The notes under the pieces: model-generated
The model's database searches: none
The model's input: the letters and a program-made list of their open reading frames with translations, nothing else
What the model was told of the DNA's origin: nothing
Program-made: the position numbers and the translations under genes
From: 66-474 sp964489055
GTDB taxonomy: Bacteria > Pseudomonadota > Gammaproteobacteria > Xanthomonadales > Rhodanobacteraceae
Reading direction: 5' to 3'
Length of the DNA: 64,000 nt
NCBI GenBank assembly: GCA_964489055.1
Contig: CAZAXF010000001.1
Span: 62,001 to 126,000 of the forward strand
Part shown: positions 1 to 7,962 of the stretch, one piece after another
How the letters are laid out: every line of letters starts with the position of its first letter
Position numbering within the stretch: position 1 is the stretch's first letter

Positions 1-701
1 GTTTCGGTGACCGGCCGGCCGCGCGGATCCCACGCCCAGCGTATCTGGTGGTAGGCGTTCTGATCGATCCTTTGCGTGGGCGTGCCGTACTTGTCCAGCA
101 GCGATTGCTCGACGCTGTCGATCGTGGGGTTGCGGCCCTGGTCGAACCATTGCTCGCGCGCCGCGCTGATCACTTTCTCCCTGCCGGGCAGGCCCATGGT
201 GGCGACGAACCACTTGGTCTGGCCGGGTCGCATGTCGTGGCGCACCGCATTCATGGCGCGCGCGGTGGCCTCGCGTTCCATCTCCGCGACGATCTGGCGA
301 CCGGTCTTCTGCACGCGGGCGGTGGCGAAGCGGGCGCTGAAGCCCTGGCGGATGGCCTGTCCGTACGTGTTGATGTCGAAGCCCCGGCTGGTTTCCGGCG
401 TCACCACCAGCAGCGGGTTGCTGCACATCACGATATTCGCGGCCTGTTCGTAGGTCAGGCCGGGGCGGACGCCGACCACGTCATCCACCGGTGTGCCGGC
501 CGGTGCGGCGGCGATGTCGGCGGGGCAGTGGACGTCGCCGCGCATGTGCGCCGCGACCTGGGCCGTGGATGCATTGGCGGGCAGGGTGGCGGCAGCCGCG
601 CGGCTGGCGGCCTCGGACGAAGCCGGTGATGGATCCGATGATCCGCAGGCCGCGAGCATGCCGGCGATGGCGGCGGTTGCGAGCAACGATACGATTCGCA
701 T
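1..701 (-). CDS. Putative exported lipoprotein, unknown function (3' end outside window)
   Basis: The ATG at 699-701 opens a frame that runs off the left edge without a stop; about 233 residues are visible. It begins MRIVSLLATAAIAGMLAACG, a signal peptide ending in a lipobox (LAAC), so a lipid-anchored envelope protein is predicted. After a Ser/Ala-rich linker comes a soluble region containing GVRPGLTYEQAANIVMC and, near the edge, a stretch reading LLDKYGTPTQ followed by IRWAWDPRGRPV. I do not recognise the family. The gene is the last visible member of a five-gene minus-strand run (1-3195) with gaps of 20 to 50 bases, so it is probably co-transcribed with the genes to its right. Long plus-strand frames over this interval are shadows of it. 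Confidence 0.75.
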   Translation of the reverse strand, partial: MRIVSLLATAAIAGMLAACGSSDPSPASSEAASRAAAATLPANASTAQVAAHMRGDVHCPADIAAAPAGTPVDDVVGVRPGLTYEQAANIVMCSNPLLVVTPETSRGFDINTYGQAIRQGFSARFATARVQKTGRQIVAEMEREATARAMNAVRHDMRPGQTKWFVATMGLPGREKVISAAREQWFDQGRNPTIDSVEQSLLDKYGTPTQRIDQNAYHQIRWAWDPRGRPVTE

Positions 702-744
702 GGTGTTGTGCTCCGTGAATGGTGGCGCCGGTTTGGCGGGCGGA

Positions 745-1023
745 TCAGTCGGTCTTCTTCATCCTGCCCCACGGGGTGTCGAGCGATCCGTCCTTGTTGC
801 GCGTGAGCACCAGGTTGCCTTCGGACGACTTCAGCACGATCTTGTCGCCGTTGGTGCTGTAGTCGAGCTCGCGGGTGATGCCCATGAGGGTGGCGTAGGC
901 CTTGCCGGACTCGAACTTGATCGAGCCGAAACCGCCCTCGTAGGTGCCGTGGACGCCGCCGCCGCAGGCGGCCAGCAGCAGTGTGCCGAGCAGGGGTGCA
1001 AGAAGCCTGGTGCGGATATTCAT
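745..1023 (-). CDS. Small putative lipoprotein (92 aa), unknown function
   Basis: The predicted protein starts MNIRTRLLAPLLGTLLLAAC, a signal peptide with a lipobox, followed by a short Gly-rich linker and about 70 residues of likely beta structure (KFESGKAYATLMGITRELDY). The sequence resembles small lipoproteins that report on a ligand or fold as a lipocalin-like half barrel, but I cannot name a family. A much longer frame is open upstream. The ATG at 1023 was chosen because GGAGAA stands about 5 bases before it and because the signal peptide begins there. It lies 43 bases from the next gene of the same minus-strand run. Confidence 0.8.
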   Translation of the reverse strand: MNIRTRLLAPLLGTLLLAACGGGVHGTYEGGFGSIKFESGKAYATLMGITRELDYSTNGDKIVLKSSEGNLVLTRNKDGSLDTPWGRMKKTD

Positions 1024-1067
1024 GATGGTTCTCCGGTTGAAGGGTGGAGTGGTGCTTCCTGCGCGTC

Positions 1068-1883
1068 TCAGGTTGCGCGCAAGCCGCGCTTGACGCCGAA
1101 CGCGGCCAGCACGATCGCGGCGATCAGCGACAGGTAGAAACCGAAGCCGACGTGGAACATGTCGGCGATGCTCTGGCCGAACCCGCTGGGGACGGAATCG
1201 AGGGCATGCATGACAGAAACGATCGCCCACAGCACCGCGACCAGCGGTACCACCAGCACGAACCAGGCGCGCCGGTCGCGCCAGAAAAGCGGTACGGCGA
1301 TGCTGGCGTAGCCGAGTACCAGCAGGACCTTGACCATGCCGCCGCCACCGGCGCCGAACTGGCCCATGGCGCTGGCAACGTCGAACAGCGACTTGCCCAT
1401 GCCCTGTCCCATCATCGATATCGAAATCGCGTTGAACGCGAGGCTGCCAACCAGGAACACGGCCCAGGCGATCAGGATGGTCTTGCCGTAGCGTTCCAGG
1501 ATCGCGTTGACCGTGATGGCGTTGCCCGGTGCGCCGTAGTTGGTCGCAGGCGTCGGTGCCGCAGCGCCCGGCGGCGTCGCCGCATCGGTGGCCGCTGCGG
1601 TGGATCCCGCGCCGGCCGAAGCCGGAATCGAGGCCCGCAGCCTGTTGAAGGACGCGCCCAGCTTTCCGGACAGTTCGGCCGCCTTTTCCTTCAGCAGCAC
1701 GTCCTCGCCCACCGCGGTGATCGCACTGATGGCATCGCCATCGAACGTCACCTCGACGGTCTTGTTGACGCCCGGCGCGCTGTCGCCGCGCCAGGCAGCG
1801 AGCACGAACGGATGTTGCCTGCCCTCGACGACGATCGTGCCGCTGCCGTCGGCGCCGTTGTACTGGATGATCTTGCCGCGCAT
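1068..1883 (-). CDS. Membrane protein with N-terminal cold-shock-like domain (271 aa)
   Basis: The N-terminal 75 residues (MRGKIIQYNGADGSGTIVVE onward) look like a small OB or cold-shock-type fold, with the usual alternation of Gly and beta-forming residues. An Ala/Pro-rich linker (about 95-130) follows. The C-terminal half carries about four hydrophobic helices, for example ILIAWAVFLVGSLAFNAI and AWFVLVVPLVAVLWAIVSVM. The architecture therefore suggests a cytoplasmic nucleic-acid or ligand-binding domain tethered to the inner membrane. The start is the ATG at 1883, preceded by AGGAGGAA, a strong ribosome site, rather than the longer open frame. Function unknown. It sits inside a run of envelope-protein genes, which supports a membrane role but no specific pathway. 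Confidence 0.8.
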   Translation of the reverse strand: MRGKIIQYNGADGSGTIVVEGRQHPFVLAAWRGDSAPGVNKTVEVTFDGDAISAITAVGEDVLLKEKAAELSGKLGASFNRLRASIPASAGAGSTAAATDAATPPGAAAPTPATNYGAPGNAITVNAILERYGKTILIAWAVFLVGSLAFNAISISMMGQGMGKSLFDVASAMGQFGAGGGGMVKVLLVLGYASIAVPLFWRDRRAWFVLVVPLVAVLWAIVSVMHALDSVPSGFGQSIADMFHVGFGFYLSLIAAIVLAAFGVKRGLRAT

Positions 1884-1933
1884 GGTGTGTTCCTCCTGCT
1901 GGTGGTCGAATCGGTGTGGTTTGCGTGCGGTCG

Positions 1934-2872
1934 TCAGTAGCGGTAACAACCCGCAAGCGCCGACCGCGTCGCTGCGGTCGAGTCCTCCAGGGAAATTTCG
2001 CCCTCCATTGCGCCGTTGATGCGCAAGAACGCCTGCTCGGCGAGACGCGCCAGTTCGCGGGTGGTGGGGTTGCTGCCGCGATGCGCCAGCCACAGCGGCA
2101 GCTCGGAACGCGACAGGTTGGCGACCCACAGCCGCGGGGCCTGCGTGTTCTGCTGCATCGGCACGTTCACGGTCCAGCCGCGGAACACGAAGGTCAGCGT
2201 GGCCGGCCCGGCCGGGCGGTCCATCTTGGTCACCATGGCCAGCAGCGGCGTACCCTGCTCGCAGAACACCAGGAGGTTCTTGATCGTGGAGTTGATCGGG
2301 GTCGCCACCGCCATCAGCGGGTGGCCGGCGGCCTGGCGGGTCTGCCACGGTCGCGCACCCGCGCCGGGCATATCGGCCCTGGCGATGTCGTATTCGTGGC
2401 CGTTCCAGCGCCAGACCGGGCTGTTGCCGTCGTATCGCAGGTCGTGCATGCCATGGTGGCTGCTCGAAAGAACGGTGATCTCGCCATGGAAATTCGGCAG
2501 GCCGGCGATGCGCTTGTGCGCGTAGCCGGTCGGCGTTGCCATCAGGATCAGTCCGCTGCACCCGGCGGAACCGCAGAAGCCGCTGTTGTAGCCGTACTGG
2601 ACCAGCAGGTCCGGGCGTCCGTCGTCGTTGAGATCGGCCTGCACCGCGGAGTACGTCACCGGCTGATCCGGGTGCAGTGGCTGCGTGAAGTTGTCGCCTG
2701 CCGCGCGCCGGATTGCGGCGTCCTGTGCTGGGGTCGGCTTGATCGCGTCCTTGTCGAAATTGATCTTCAGCGGCCAGCTCGCGGCTTGCGCGGCAACAAG
2801 CGTCACGATCGGTGCAAGAACCAGCAGAATCGCGATCGATGCACGGCGCAGCCTTGTGATGGGTTTGCTCAT
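1934..2872 (-). CDS. Exported protein with Ca-loop-like repeat (312 aa), unknown function
   Basis: It begins with a basic and hydrophobic signal sequence (RRASIAILLVLAPIVTLVAA) that probably ends near AQAAS. A short motif, DLNDDGRPDLLVQYG, matches the calcium-binding loop common to FG-GAP/EF-like repeat proteins and is followed by a Cys pair in SGFCGSAGCSG. Much of the rest reads as beta structure with conserved Trp (HDLRYDGNSPVWRWNGHEYD). No enzyme motif was recognised. The ATG at 2872 has GGAGGTAGCC directly before it, so it is preferred over the frame that stays open much further upstream. The gene is 20 bases from the next upstream gene and is probably in the same operon. Confidence 0.8.
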   Translation of the reverse strand: MSKPITRLRRASIAILLVLAPIVTLVAAQAASWPLKINFDKDAIKPTPAQDAAIRRAAGDNFTQPLHPDQPVTYSAVQADLNDDGRPDLLVQYGYNSGFCGSAGCSGLILMATPTGYAHKRIAGLPNFHGEITVLSSSHHGMHDLRYDGNSPVWRWNGHEYDIARADMPGAGARPWQTRQAAGHPLMAVATPINSTIKNLLVFCEQGTPLLAMVTKMDRPAGPATLTFVFRGWTVNVPMQQNTQAPRLWVANLSRSELPLWLAHRGSNPTTRELARLAEQAFLRINGAMEGEISLEDSTAATRSALAGCYRY

Positions 2873-2892
2873 GGCTACCTCCGGGTTCGCGC

Positions 2893-3195
2893 TCAGGGCA
2901 GTGTGGCCAGCGTGTTGATCACGTAAGGCGCCGACAGCCCGAGCAGCGCCAGCAACAGGGCGGCCACGATGTAAAGCGTCACGCCAGGTCGTGTGGCGAC
3001 GCGATAGCGGACGAATTCGGCTTCGCTCAGGCGCGCTTCGGCGGTATCCGGCTGCTCGCGGCGGATGCGCGCGTATTCGGCGCGGGCCGTGCGCTCGCCA
3101 AGTCCCCGGTGATGCCAGGTCCAGGACTGGTAGATCTTGACCATCATGAAAACCTCGCTTGCCGCACAGGCCGATCCGAGCAGAATGCCGATCAT
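2893..3195 (-). CDS. Small membrane protein with two terminal helices (100 aa)
   Basis: An N-terminal hydrophobic stretch (MIGILLGSACAASEVFMMVK) and a C-terminal one (VTLYIVAALLLALLGLSAPY) flank a charged, Arg/Glu-rich middle (ARAEYARIRREQPDTAEARL). The protein would thus be a two-pass inner-membrane protein with a cytoplasmic or periplasmic helix. A GTG at 3258 would add 21 residues, but the ATG at 3195 has GGGAG about 8 bases upstream and is preferred. It is the promoter-proximal gene of the minus-strand run, so the promoter for the run should lie in 3196-3350. No family was recognised. Confidence 0.7.
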   Translation of the reverse strand: MIGILLGSACAASEVFMMVKIYQSWTWHHRGLGERTARAEYARIRREQPDTAEARLSEAEFVRYRVATRPGVTLYIVAALLLALLGLSAPYVINTLATLP

Positions 3196-3352
3196 GTCGG
3201 GCTCCCTGACGGGTTCGACGTGGCCATTGGGCGCTTTCGCGGCGGCAAAAGTCGTCACGACGGTCTAACGGATCACTAACGGTGGACCCCGAAAAACCGT
3301 GAATCACGTCACACTTGCATTCCGGATGGTGCACAATGGGCCTTGCCGGAAC

Positions 3353-3517
3353 CCAATTGGTGTCAAATCCCGGTGTCGCTTTCACCGTTCGTCCAGAGCG
3401 TAGGCGCGGCGCTGGAGTCGAAGGGCTGTATCGAACGGTGCTTCGACTTCGCTTGCTGGCGCAAGCTACGCTCAGCACGAACGGGGTTTTTGTTGCCGGG
3501 ATTCAACACCAATCAGG
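3353..3517. repeat. MITE-like interspersed repeat, family A copy 1 (terminal inverted repeats)
   Basis: This element fills most of the 344-base divergent gap (3196-3539). Its ends are inverted copies of each other: the left end begins CCAATTGGTGTCAAATCCCG and the right end is TTCAACACCAATCAGG. The core contains TGCTTCGACTTCGCTTGCTG. An almost full-length copy in the other orientation lies at 6878-7076, with shorter relatives at 57900-58040 and 61960-62085. No coding capacity is credible, so a non-autonomous mobile repeat is inferred. Confidence 0.75.
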
Positions 3518-3539
3518 TGCCGCAATGGCAGGGGCGCAA

Positions 3540-6290
3540 ATGGATCGCTCGGACCCGTCGATGCCGCTGTACCGCTACCGCTTCGAGGACGCGGAGTTCG
3601 ACGAGGCGCGCGCCGAGCTGACGGTGGCGGGGCGGCAGGCGGACCTGGAACAGCGCCCGCTGCAGGTGCTGGCCGAGTTGCTGCGCCACGCCGACGAGGT
3701 GGTGCCGCGCGAGCTGCTGTTCGAGACGGTCTGGGAAGGCCGCCCCACCGTGGACAACGTGCTGGCCAATGCCGTCGCCAAGCTGCGCAAGGCACTGGGG
3801 CCGAACGCGGGTGCGCGGGTGGTCAACGTGCCGCGGGTGGGCTACCGCCTGCGTGGGCCGCTCGAACGCACGCTGGCGGGGCGTCACGCCGCGGCGCCGG
3901 CCGCATTGACGACCGGGCAGGCGGTTCCCGGGCGCGAGCACTTCCGGTTGCGCGAGTGCCTGGACCCGTCCGGCGCCGGTTCGGTGTGGCTGGCGCGCCA
4001 CGAGAAGACCGGCGAACCGCGCGTGTACAAGTTCGCCAGCGACGGCGAGCGCCTGGCCACGCTGAAACGCGAGGTCACGATCTGGCGCGTGCTGCACGAA
4101 AGCCTGGGCGAGCGCGACGACCTGGTGCGGCTGGTCGACTGGAACTTCGAGGCGCCGCCTTGCTGGCTGCAGTACCGCCATGCGGGCAAGGATCTCGCGC
4201 GCTGGGCGCGGGACAATCCGGCATTCGACGAGGCGCCACGGGAACGGCGCATCGCGTGGTTCCTGCAGATTGCCGACGCGGTCGCCGCCGCGCACGGCGT
4301 GGGCGTGCTGCACAAGGACCTCAAGCCGTCCAACATCCTGGTGGCACCGCGCGGCGAGGGCTGGCAGTTCCGCGTCGCCGATTTCGGCTCCGGTCGCCTG
4401 CTCGAGCCGGGCCGGCTGGATGCACTCGGCATCACGCGGATGGGCCTGACGGTCACCGAGGCGGTCCCGGGTACCGCCGGCGTGACACTGCTGTACCTCG
4501 CGCCGGAACTGCTGGCCGGCGAGGCCCCGTCGGTGAAGAGCGACGTGTATGCGCTGGGCCTGATCCTGTTCCAGATGATCGTCGACGACCTGCACCGCAC
4601 GCTGGCGCCCGGCTGGGAACGGGACATCGACGATGAACTGCTGCGCGAGGACATCGCCGCCGCGACCAGCGGCGATCCCGCGCGGCGATTGCCAAGCGTC
4701 GACGCATTGGTGCAACGCCTGCGCAGCCGCGACGCGCGCGCGATCGAACGCAAGCGCCTGCGCGATTCCGACGCCCGCGCGCTGGCGGCCGAACACGCCC
4801 TGGAGCGTGCCCGCGCCCGTCGCCCCTGGCTGGTGGCGGCGATCGTGCTGCTGGGGCTCGGCCTTGGCGTCAGCCTGTGGCAGCTCGGGCAGGTCCGGGC
4901 TGCGCGCACCGATGCGCAGCAACAGGCCACGCTTGCCGCCGCCACCAACCGCTTCCTCAACGAGGACGTGCTCGGCGCCGGGATCGGAGGCAACTCGCCG
5001 GCCTGGTACGAACGCAACCCGCGCCTGCGCGAAATCCTCGATGCCGCCGCGGCCAAGGTCGACCGGCGGTTCGTGGCCGAGCCGCTGGTTCGCGCCACGT
5101 TGCACCAGACCCTGGGACGCGCCTACCGCAGTACGGGCGAGTACGACAAGGCGACGGTGCAACTGCAGGCGGCGGCGGACGGACTGCAACGCGCGGTGGG
5201 CGCGACCGATGCCCGCAGCGTGTTGGCACAGTACGAGCTGGCAGCGGCACTCGCGCACGTTTCGCGCTTCAAGCAGGCCCATGCATTGCTCGATCGCGCC
5301 GACCAGGCGGCCGGCTCGCGTCGCGACAAGGTGTCGGCAATTGCCCTGCGTTCGCATCTCGCGCGCGGCGATGTCGCCTACCAGCAGATGCGCGTACACG
5401 ACGCGTTGCCGCACTACCAGGCTGCCGATCGCCTGCAAAGAATTCTGCGCCCCGACGACGCGGTGCTGTCGGCGCACATCCTGTTGGCGATCGCCGGTTG
5501 CGACCTGCGCATGGGCAAGCCGAAACAGGCCGAGGCGGTGGCCCGGCAGATCCTTGCCGGCGCGCCCTACACGCAGGAGCGCGTCGGGCTTGCTGCGCTC
5601 GCCACCGCACGCTCGCGCCTTGGCGATGCGCTGCGCGGGCAGGGCAGGTACAAGGAGGCGATTCCCGTGATGCAACGGTCGCTGGACGAATACGAAAAGG
5701 CCGAGGGCGGCGACAGCCAGGGCGCCATCAGCTCGCTCAGTGCCCTGGCTTACCTGTATTCACTGACCGGCGACGAGGCGCGGGCGCTGACGCTGCAACG
5801 CGAGGTTTACCAGCGCGCCGCGAAGCGCTGGGGCACGCAGAACCAGTACACCTTGATCGAGCTGCTGAACCTGGGCTCCAGTGAATACGACGCGGGCGAT
5901 CTCCAGTCCGCGCTGCCGCACCTCGAGCAGGCCGAAGCGGGCCTGGTGAAAGTCAGCGGTCCGCACAGCCCCGTCACCCAGGCCGCGCGCGTGGCGCTGG
6001 CCAATGCGCTCAGCGACCTCGGCCAGAACGAAAAGGCACTTGGCATGATCCGCGAAGTCGATCCGGTCGCCTACCAGGCCACCACCTCCGACGCAGGCCG
6101 CGCCATCGTGCTGCGCGCCGCCCAGGCGCGCATCGAACTGCGCCTGCACCGCCCCGGCGCCGAGGCGAAACTGCGCGCCGCCATCGCCGCGATGCAGAAG
6201 GCCGGTCTCGCGCAGGAGGAAATCGACACCTTCCGGAAGGAACTGCCCCCGGCCAGGCAAGCCACGGTCAAGGTGGCGGGGAAGGGATGA
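3540..6290 (+). CDS. Winged-helix / Ser-Thr protein kinase / TPR sensor protein (916 aa)
   Basis: Three modules are visible. Residues 10-107 form an OmpR-type winged-helix DNA-binding domain (LEQRPLQVLAELLRHADEVV, then RVVNVPRVGYRLRG). Residues 135-400 form a Hanks-type kinase: Lys164 in RVYKFAS, the catalytic loop HKDLKPSN with Asp260 and Asn265, and DFG at 281. A single membrane helix (about 430-448) leads to a C-terminal half rich in TPR-like helical repeats. The design puts DNA-binding and kinase domains in the cytoplasm and TPRs across the membrane. The frame is open from 3315, but residues encoded before 3525 come from the family A repeat. The ATG at 3540 has CAGGGG about 7 bases upstream, so it was chosen. 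Targets and signals are unknown. Confidence 0.88.
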   Translation: MDRSDPSMPLYRYRFEDAEFDEARAELTVAGRQADLEQRPLQVLAELLRHADEVVPRELLFETVWEGRPTVDNVLANAVAKLRKALGPNAGARVVNVPRVGYRLRGPLERTLAGRHAAAPAALTTGQAVPGREHFRLRECLDPSGAGSVWLARHEKTGEPRVYKFASDGERLATLKREVTIWRVLHESLGERDDLVRLVDWNFEAPPCWLQYRHAGKDLARWARDNPAFDEAPRERRIAWFLQIADAVAAAHGVGVLHKDLKPSNILVAPRGEGWQFRVADFGSGRLLEPGRLDALGITRMGLTVTEAVPGTAGVTLLYLAPELLAGEAPSVKSDVYALGLILFQMIVDDLHRTLAPGWERDIDDELLREDIAAATSGDPARRLPSVDALVQRLRSRDARAIERKRLRDSDARALAAEHALERARARRPWLVAAIVLLGLGLGVSLWQLGQVRAARTDAQQQATLAAATNRFLNEDVLGAGIGGNSPAWYERNPRLREILDAAAAKVDRRFVAEPLVRATLHQTLGRAYRSTGEYDKATVQLQAAADGLQRAVGATDARSVLAQYELAAALAHVSRFKQAHALLDRADQAAGSRRDKVSAIALRSHLARGDVAYQQMRVHDALPHYQAADRLQRILRPDDAVLSAHILLAIAGCDLRMGKPKQAEAVARQILAGAPYTQERVGLAALATARSRLGDALRGQGRYKEAIPVMQRSLDEYEKAEGGDSQGAISSLSALAYLYSLTGDEARALTLQREVYQRAAKRWGTQNQYTLIELLNLGSSEYDAGDLQSALPHLEQAEAGLVKVSGPHSPVTQAARVALANALSDLGQNEKALGMIREVDPVAYQATTSDAGRAIVLRAAQARIELRLHRPGAEAKLRAAIAAMQKAGLAQEEIDTFRKELPPARQATVKVAGKG

Positions 6291-6375
6291 TCGGCCGTCG
6301 CGCATTCATCCACGTTGCCTTTCCTGATCAGGGCTGTTCCGCAGCCAATTGGTATTGGCGCGACATTCACCAAGT

Positions 6376-6436
6376 TCGTCATTCCGGGGCTCCCGGAGGG
6401 AGAACCCGGAATCCAGCTCTTCGCATCGACTGCCGA
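6376..6436. repeat. Interspersed palindromic repeat, family B (half copy)
   Basis: The stretch contains TTCCGGGGCTCCCGGAGGGA and then GAACCCGGAATCCAGCTCTT. It matches the first part of the copy at 46319-46432 almost base for base, including the preceding CACCAAGTTCGTC and the following TTCGCATCGAC. It lies between the kinase gene and the small lipoprotein gene. The partner half with GCTGGATTCCGGGTTC is missing here. Confidence 0.7.
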
Positions 6437-6469
6437 GATACGACGCCAATCAGAAAAAGGAAACCTGTC

Positions 6470-6760
6470 GTGCAGATACGCATTGCAATATGCCTTGCGA
6501 CCCTTGTGCTGGCCGGGTGCGGATCAAGATCGTTTGTCACGCCCACGAGAGACGGTGCACTGATGGTCGCCGGGTCGTCCGCACGCGTCAGCAGCGGCGC
6601 CGAGGAGAAAGCCCGCCTCGTGGAAAACGCCAATGACTACTGCCGGCGACGCGGCAAATCCGCCATCGTGATCGCCTCCCGTGCAAACGACGCCACCCAC
6701 GGCACGCTCGCAACTCCCGGCAAGCTGGCCCGCGCCGCCGTGAAGTTTCGCTGCCGGTAG
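6470..6760 (+). CDS. Small putative lipoprotein (96 aa)
   Basis: The GTG at 6470, preceded by AAAGGAAAC, starts a protein whose first residues (MQIRIAICLATLVLAGCGSR) form a signal peptide with a perfect lipobox (LAGC). The mature part is about 80 residues, with a Cys pair (DYCRRRGK and a C-terminal FRCR) that could form a disulfide in the periplasm. The frame is open from 6287, but its upstream part is encoded by the family B repeat. It follows the kinase/TPR gene by about 180 bases, mostly repeat DNA. I do not recognise the family; small lipoproteins with this Cys-Arg-Arg-Arg-Gly pattern seem common among related bacteria, which is memory and not a search. Confidence 0.7.
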   Translation: MQIRIAICLATLVLAGCGSRSFVTPTRDGALMVAGSSARVSSGAEEKARLVENANDYCRRRGKSAIVIASRANDATHGTLATPGKLARAAVKFRCR

Positions 6761-7440
6761 CGCAAGTGCAGGCTCGGGTTCGCGCCCTGCCTCGGCAACG
6801 GTTCACGCGCAAACCGGTCACGACCGCACGCAAGGGAAAGCGCGCAGCATCCTGACCGCCGTCGGGCCGGGCCACCGCCTGCTTCGTGTTGAGTCGCAGC
6901 AACAAAAAACCCGTTCGTGCCGAGCGTAGCTTGCGCCAGCAAGCGAAGTCGAAGCACCGATCGACACAGTCCCTTCGACTCCGGTGCCACGCGCCTGTGT
7001 CGAGAGCCTGCACCGACATGCTTCAAGCCGGGGGCGAACGCTGAAAGTGGCACCGGGATTCAACACGAATCAGAAGGCACCAACGCCGGCATGTTCATTG
7101 CGCTCCCCGATCGCTCTTCCTCCCGGCCTGCCGCGCAACGGCGGCCTCCCCCGGAGTAATCCACCCTGCAGCAACCGAACCGCCACCACCGCGCCCGACC
7201 AGCGCGACGTCGGTGTCCGGCTGCCCATTGCACCGGCATCTCGCCCTGGGAAATTGATATCGCCCCATCCTGGGTGATAACCCGCCGGGCGTATACAGCC
7301 GTACGTGCCACAAAGTGGCCAAGTGCCTGTTCGCGCGTAGGGATGAACCGCCCCGGGCTCACGTCGAGGGTACCCACCTTTCGGCCAGGACACTCCATAC
7401 TCATTGGAGGGCCAGCCAATGGCAAAGTGCGGTATGCCAC
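6761..7440. other. 680-base gene-free stretch before the sigma-factor gene
   Basis: No supported gene is present. The largest feature is the inverted family A repeat at 6878-7076. The remaining 360 bases before the sigma-factor start should hold its promoter. I see no operator or clear -10/-35 pair that I would defend. A minus-strand frame covering 7060-7662 is mainly the antisense of the sigma gene and has no ribosome site or recognisable sequence. Confidence 0.6.
6878..7076. repeat. MITE-like interspersed repeat, family A copy 2 (inverted, near full length)
   Basis: This is the reverse complement of copy 1 at 3353-3517: it reads CGTGCCGAGCGTAGCTTGCG, then CCAGCAAGCGAAGTCGAAGC, and closes with GGGATTCAACACGAATCAG, the inverted counterpart of the left end of copy 1. 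It is about 35 bases longer than copy 1. Both copies share the flanking run of A or T next to CCCGTTCG. Orientation and ends support transposition-like spread. Confidence 0.75.
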
Positions 7441-7959
7441 GTGAAAGGTGAGAGGCAGACGTTCTGGGAACAGCTGTTCGCCGCGCATCACGCGACGCTC
7501 AAGGGGTTCTTGCGCCGCCGCGTATCGCATGCGTGGGACGTACAGGACTTGGCCCAGGAAACGTATTACCGAATGTTGCGGATCGACAATCGGCGTGCAG
7601 ATGAAATTGCTGACCCGAGAGCATACCTGTTCACGGTCGCGTCCAACCTTGTTCGCGAGCACGCTGTCATGCAGAGGCGACGTGGCACGAACGCAGATCT
7701 TGATCAGGTTTTAGCGACCCTCGAAGCTCCGGATGGGTCACCTGAGGAGGAGATGGAAAGTCACCTGCGCCGCCTGCAACTGAGCAGGGCGCTCAACAAC
7801 CTTCCTCCGCGCTGCAAGGCGGTGCTCTTGATGCAGCATCGCGAAGGCATGACGTACAAGGAAATTGCAAGTCGGCTGGGAGTATCCACTCACATGGTCA
7901 AGAAATACGTTGTCAGGGCCCTGAAGTTGTGTCGAGACGACATTGCAGGCAAGGAGTGA
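7441..7959 (+). CDS. ECF-family RNA polymerase sigma factor, FecI type (172 aa)
   Basis: Region 2 is seen in GFLRRRVSHAWDVQDLAQET and the following YRMLRIDNRRADEIADPRAY; region 4 is the helix-turn-helix PPRCKAVLLMQHREGMTYKE with IASRLGVSTHMVKKYVVRAL. The length fits FecI-like extracytoplasmic-function sigma factors, which direct transcription of a neighbouring TonB receptor when released by a FecR protein. The frame is open from 7315; GTG at 7441 was chosen because the preceding part looks non-coding, although no strong ribosome site precedes it. Four bases separate its stop from the FecR gene, and the STN-domain receptor follows, the classic order of a FecIRA-type surface-signalling unit. 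Base composition is clearly lower in GC than the surroundings. Confidence 0.9.
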   Translation: MKGERQTFWEQLFAAHHATLKGFLRRRVSHAWDVQDLAQETYYRMLRIDNRRADEIADPRAYLFTVASNLVREHAVMQRRRGTNADLDQVLATLEAPDGSPEEEMESHLRRLQLSRALNNLPPRCKAVLLMQHREGMTYKEIASRLGVSTHMVKKYVVRALKLCRDDIAGKE

Positions 7960-7962
7960 ACT

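Noticed and set aside
3315..3539. N-terminal extension of the kinase protein
   Set aside because: These codons translate the family A repeat, which also occurs in non-coding gaps, and a good ribosome site precedes the ATG at 3540.
7060..7662. 200-codon minus-strand frame opposite the sigma-factor gene
   Set aside because: Mostly antisense of the sigma gene and repeat DNA, without family features.
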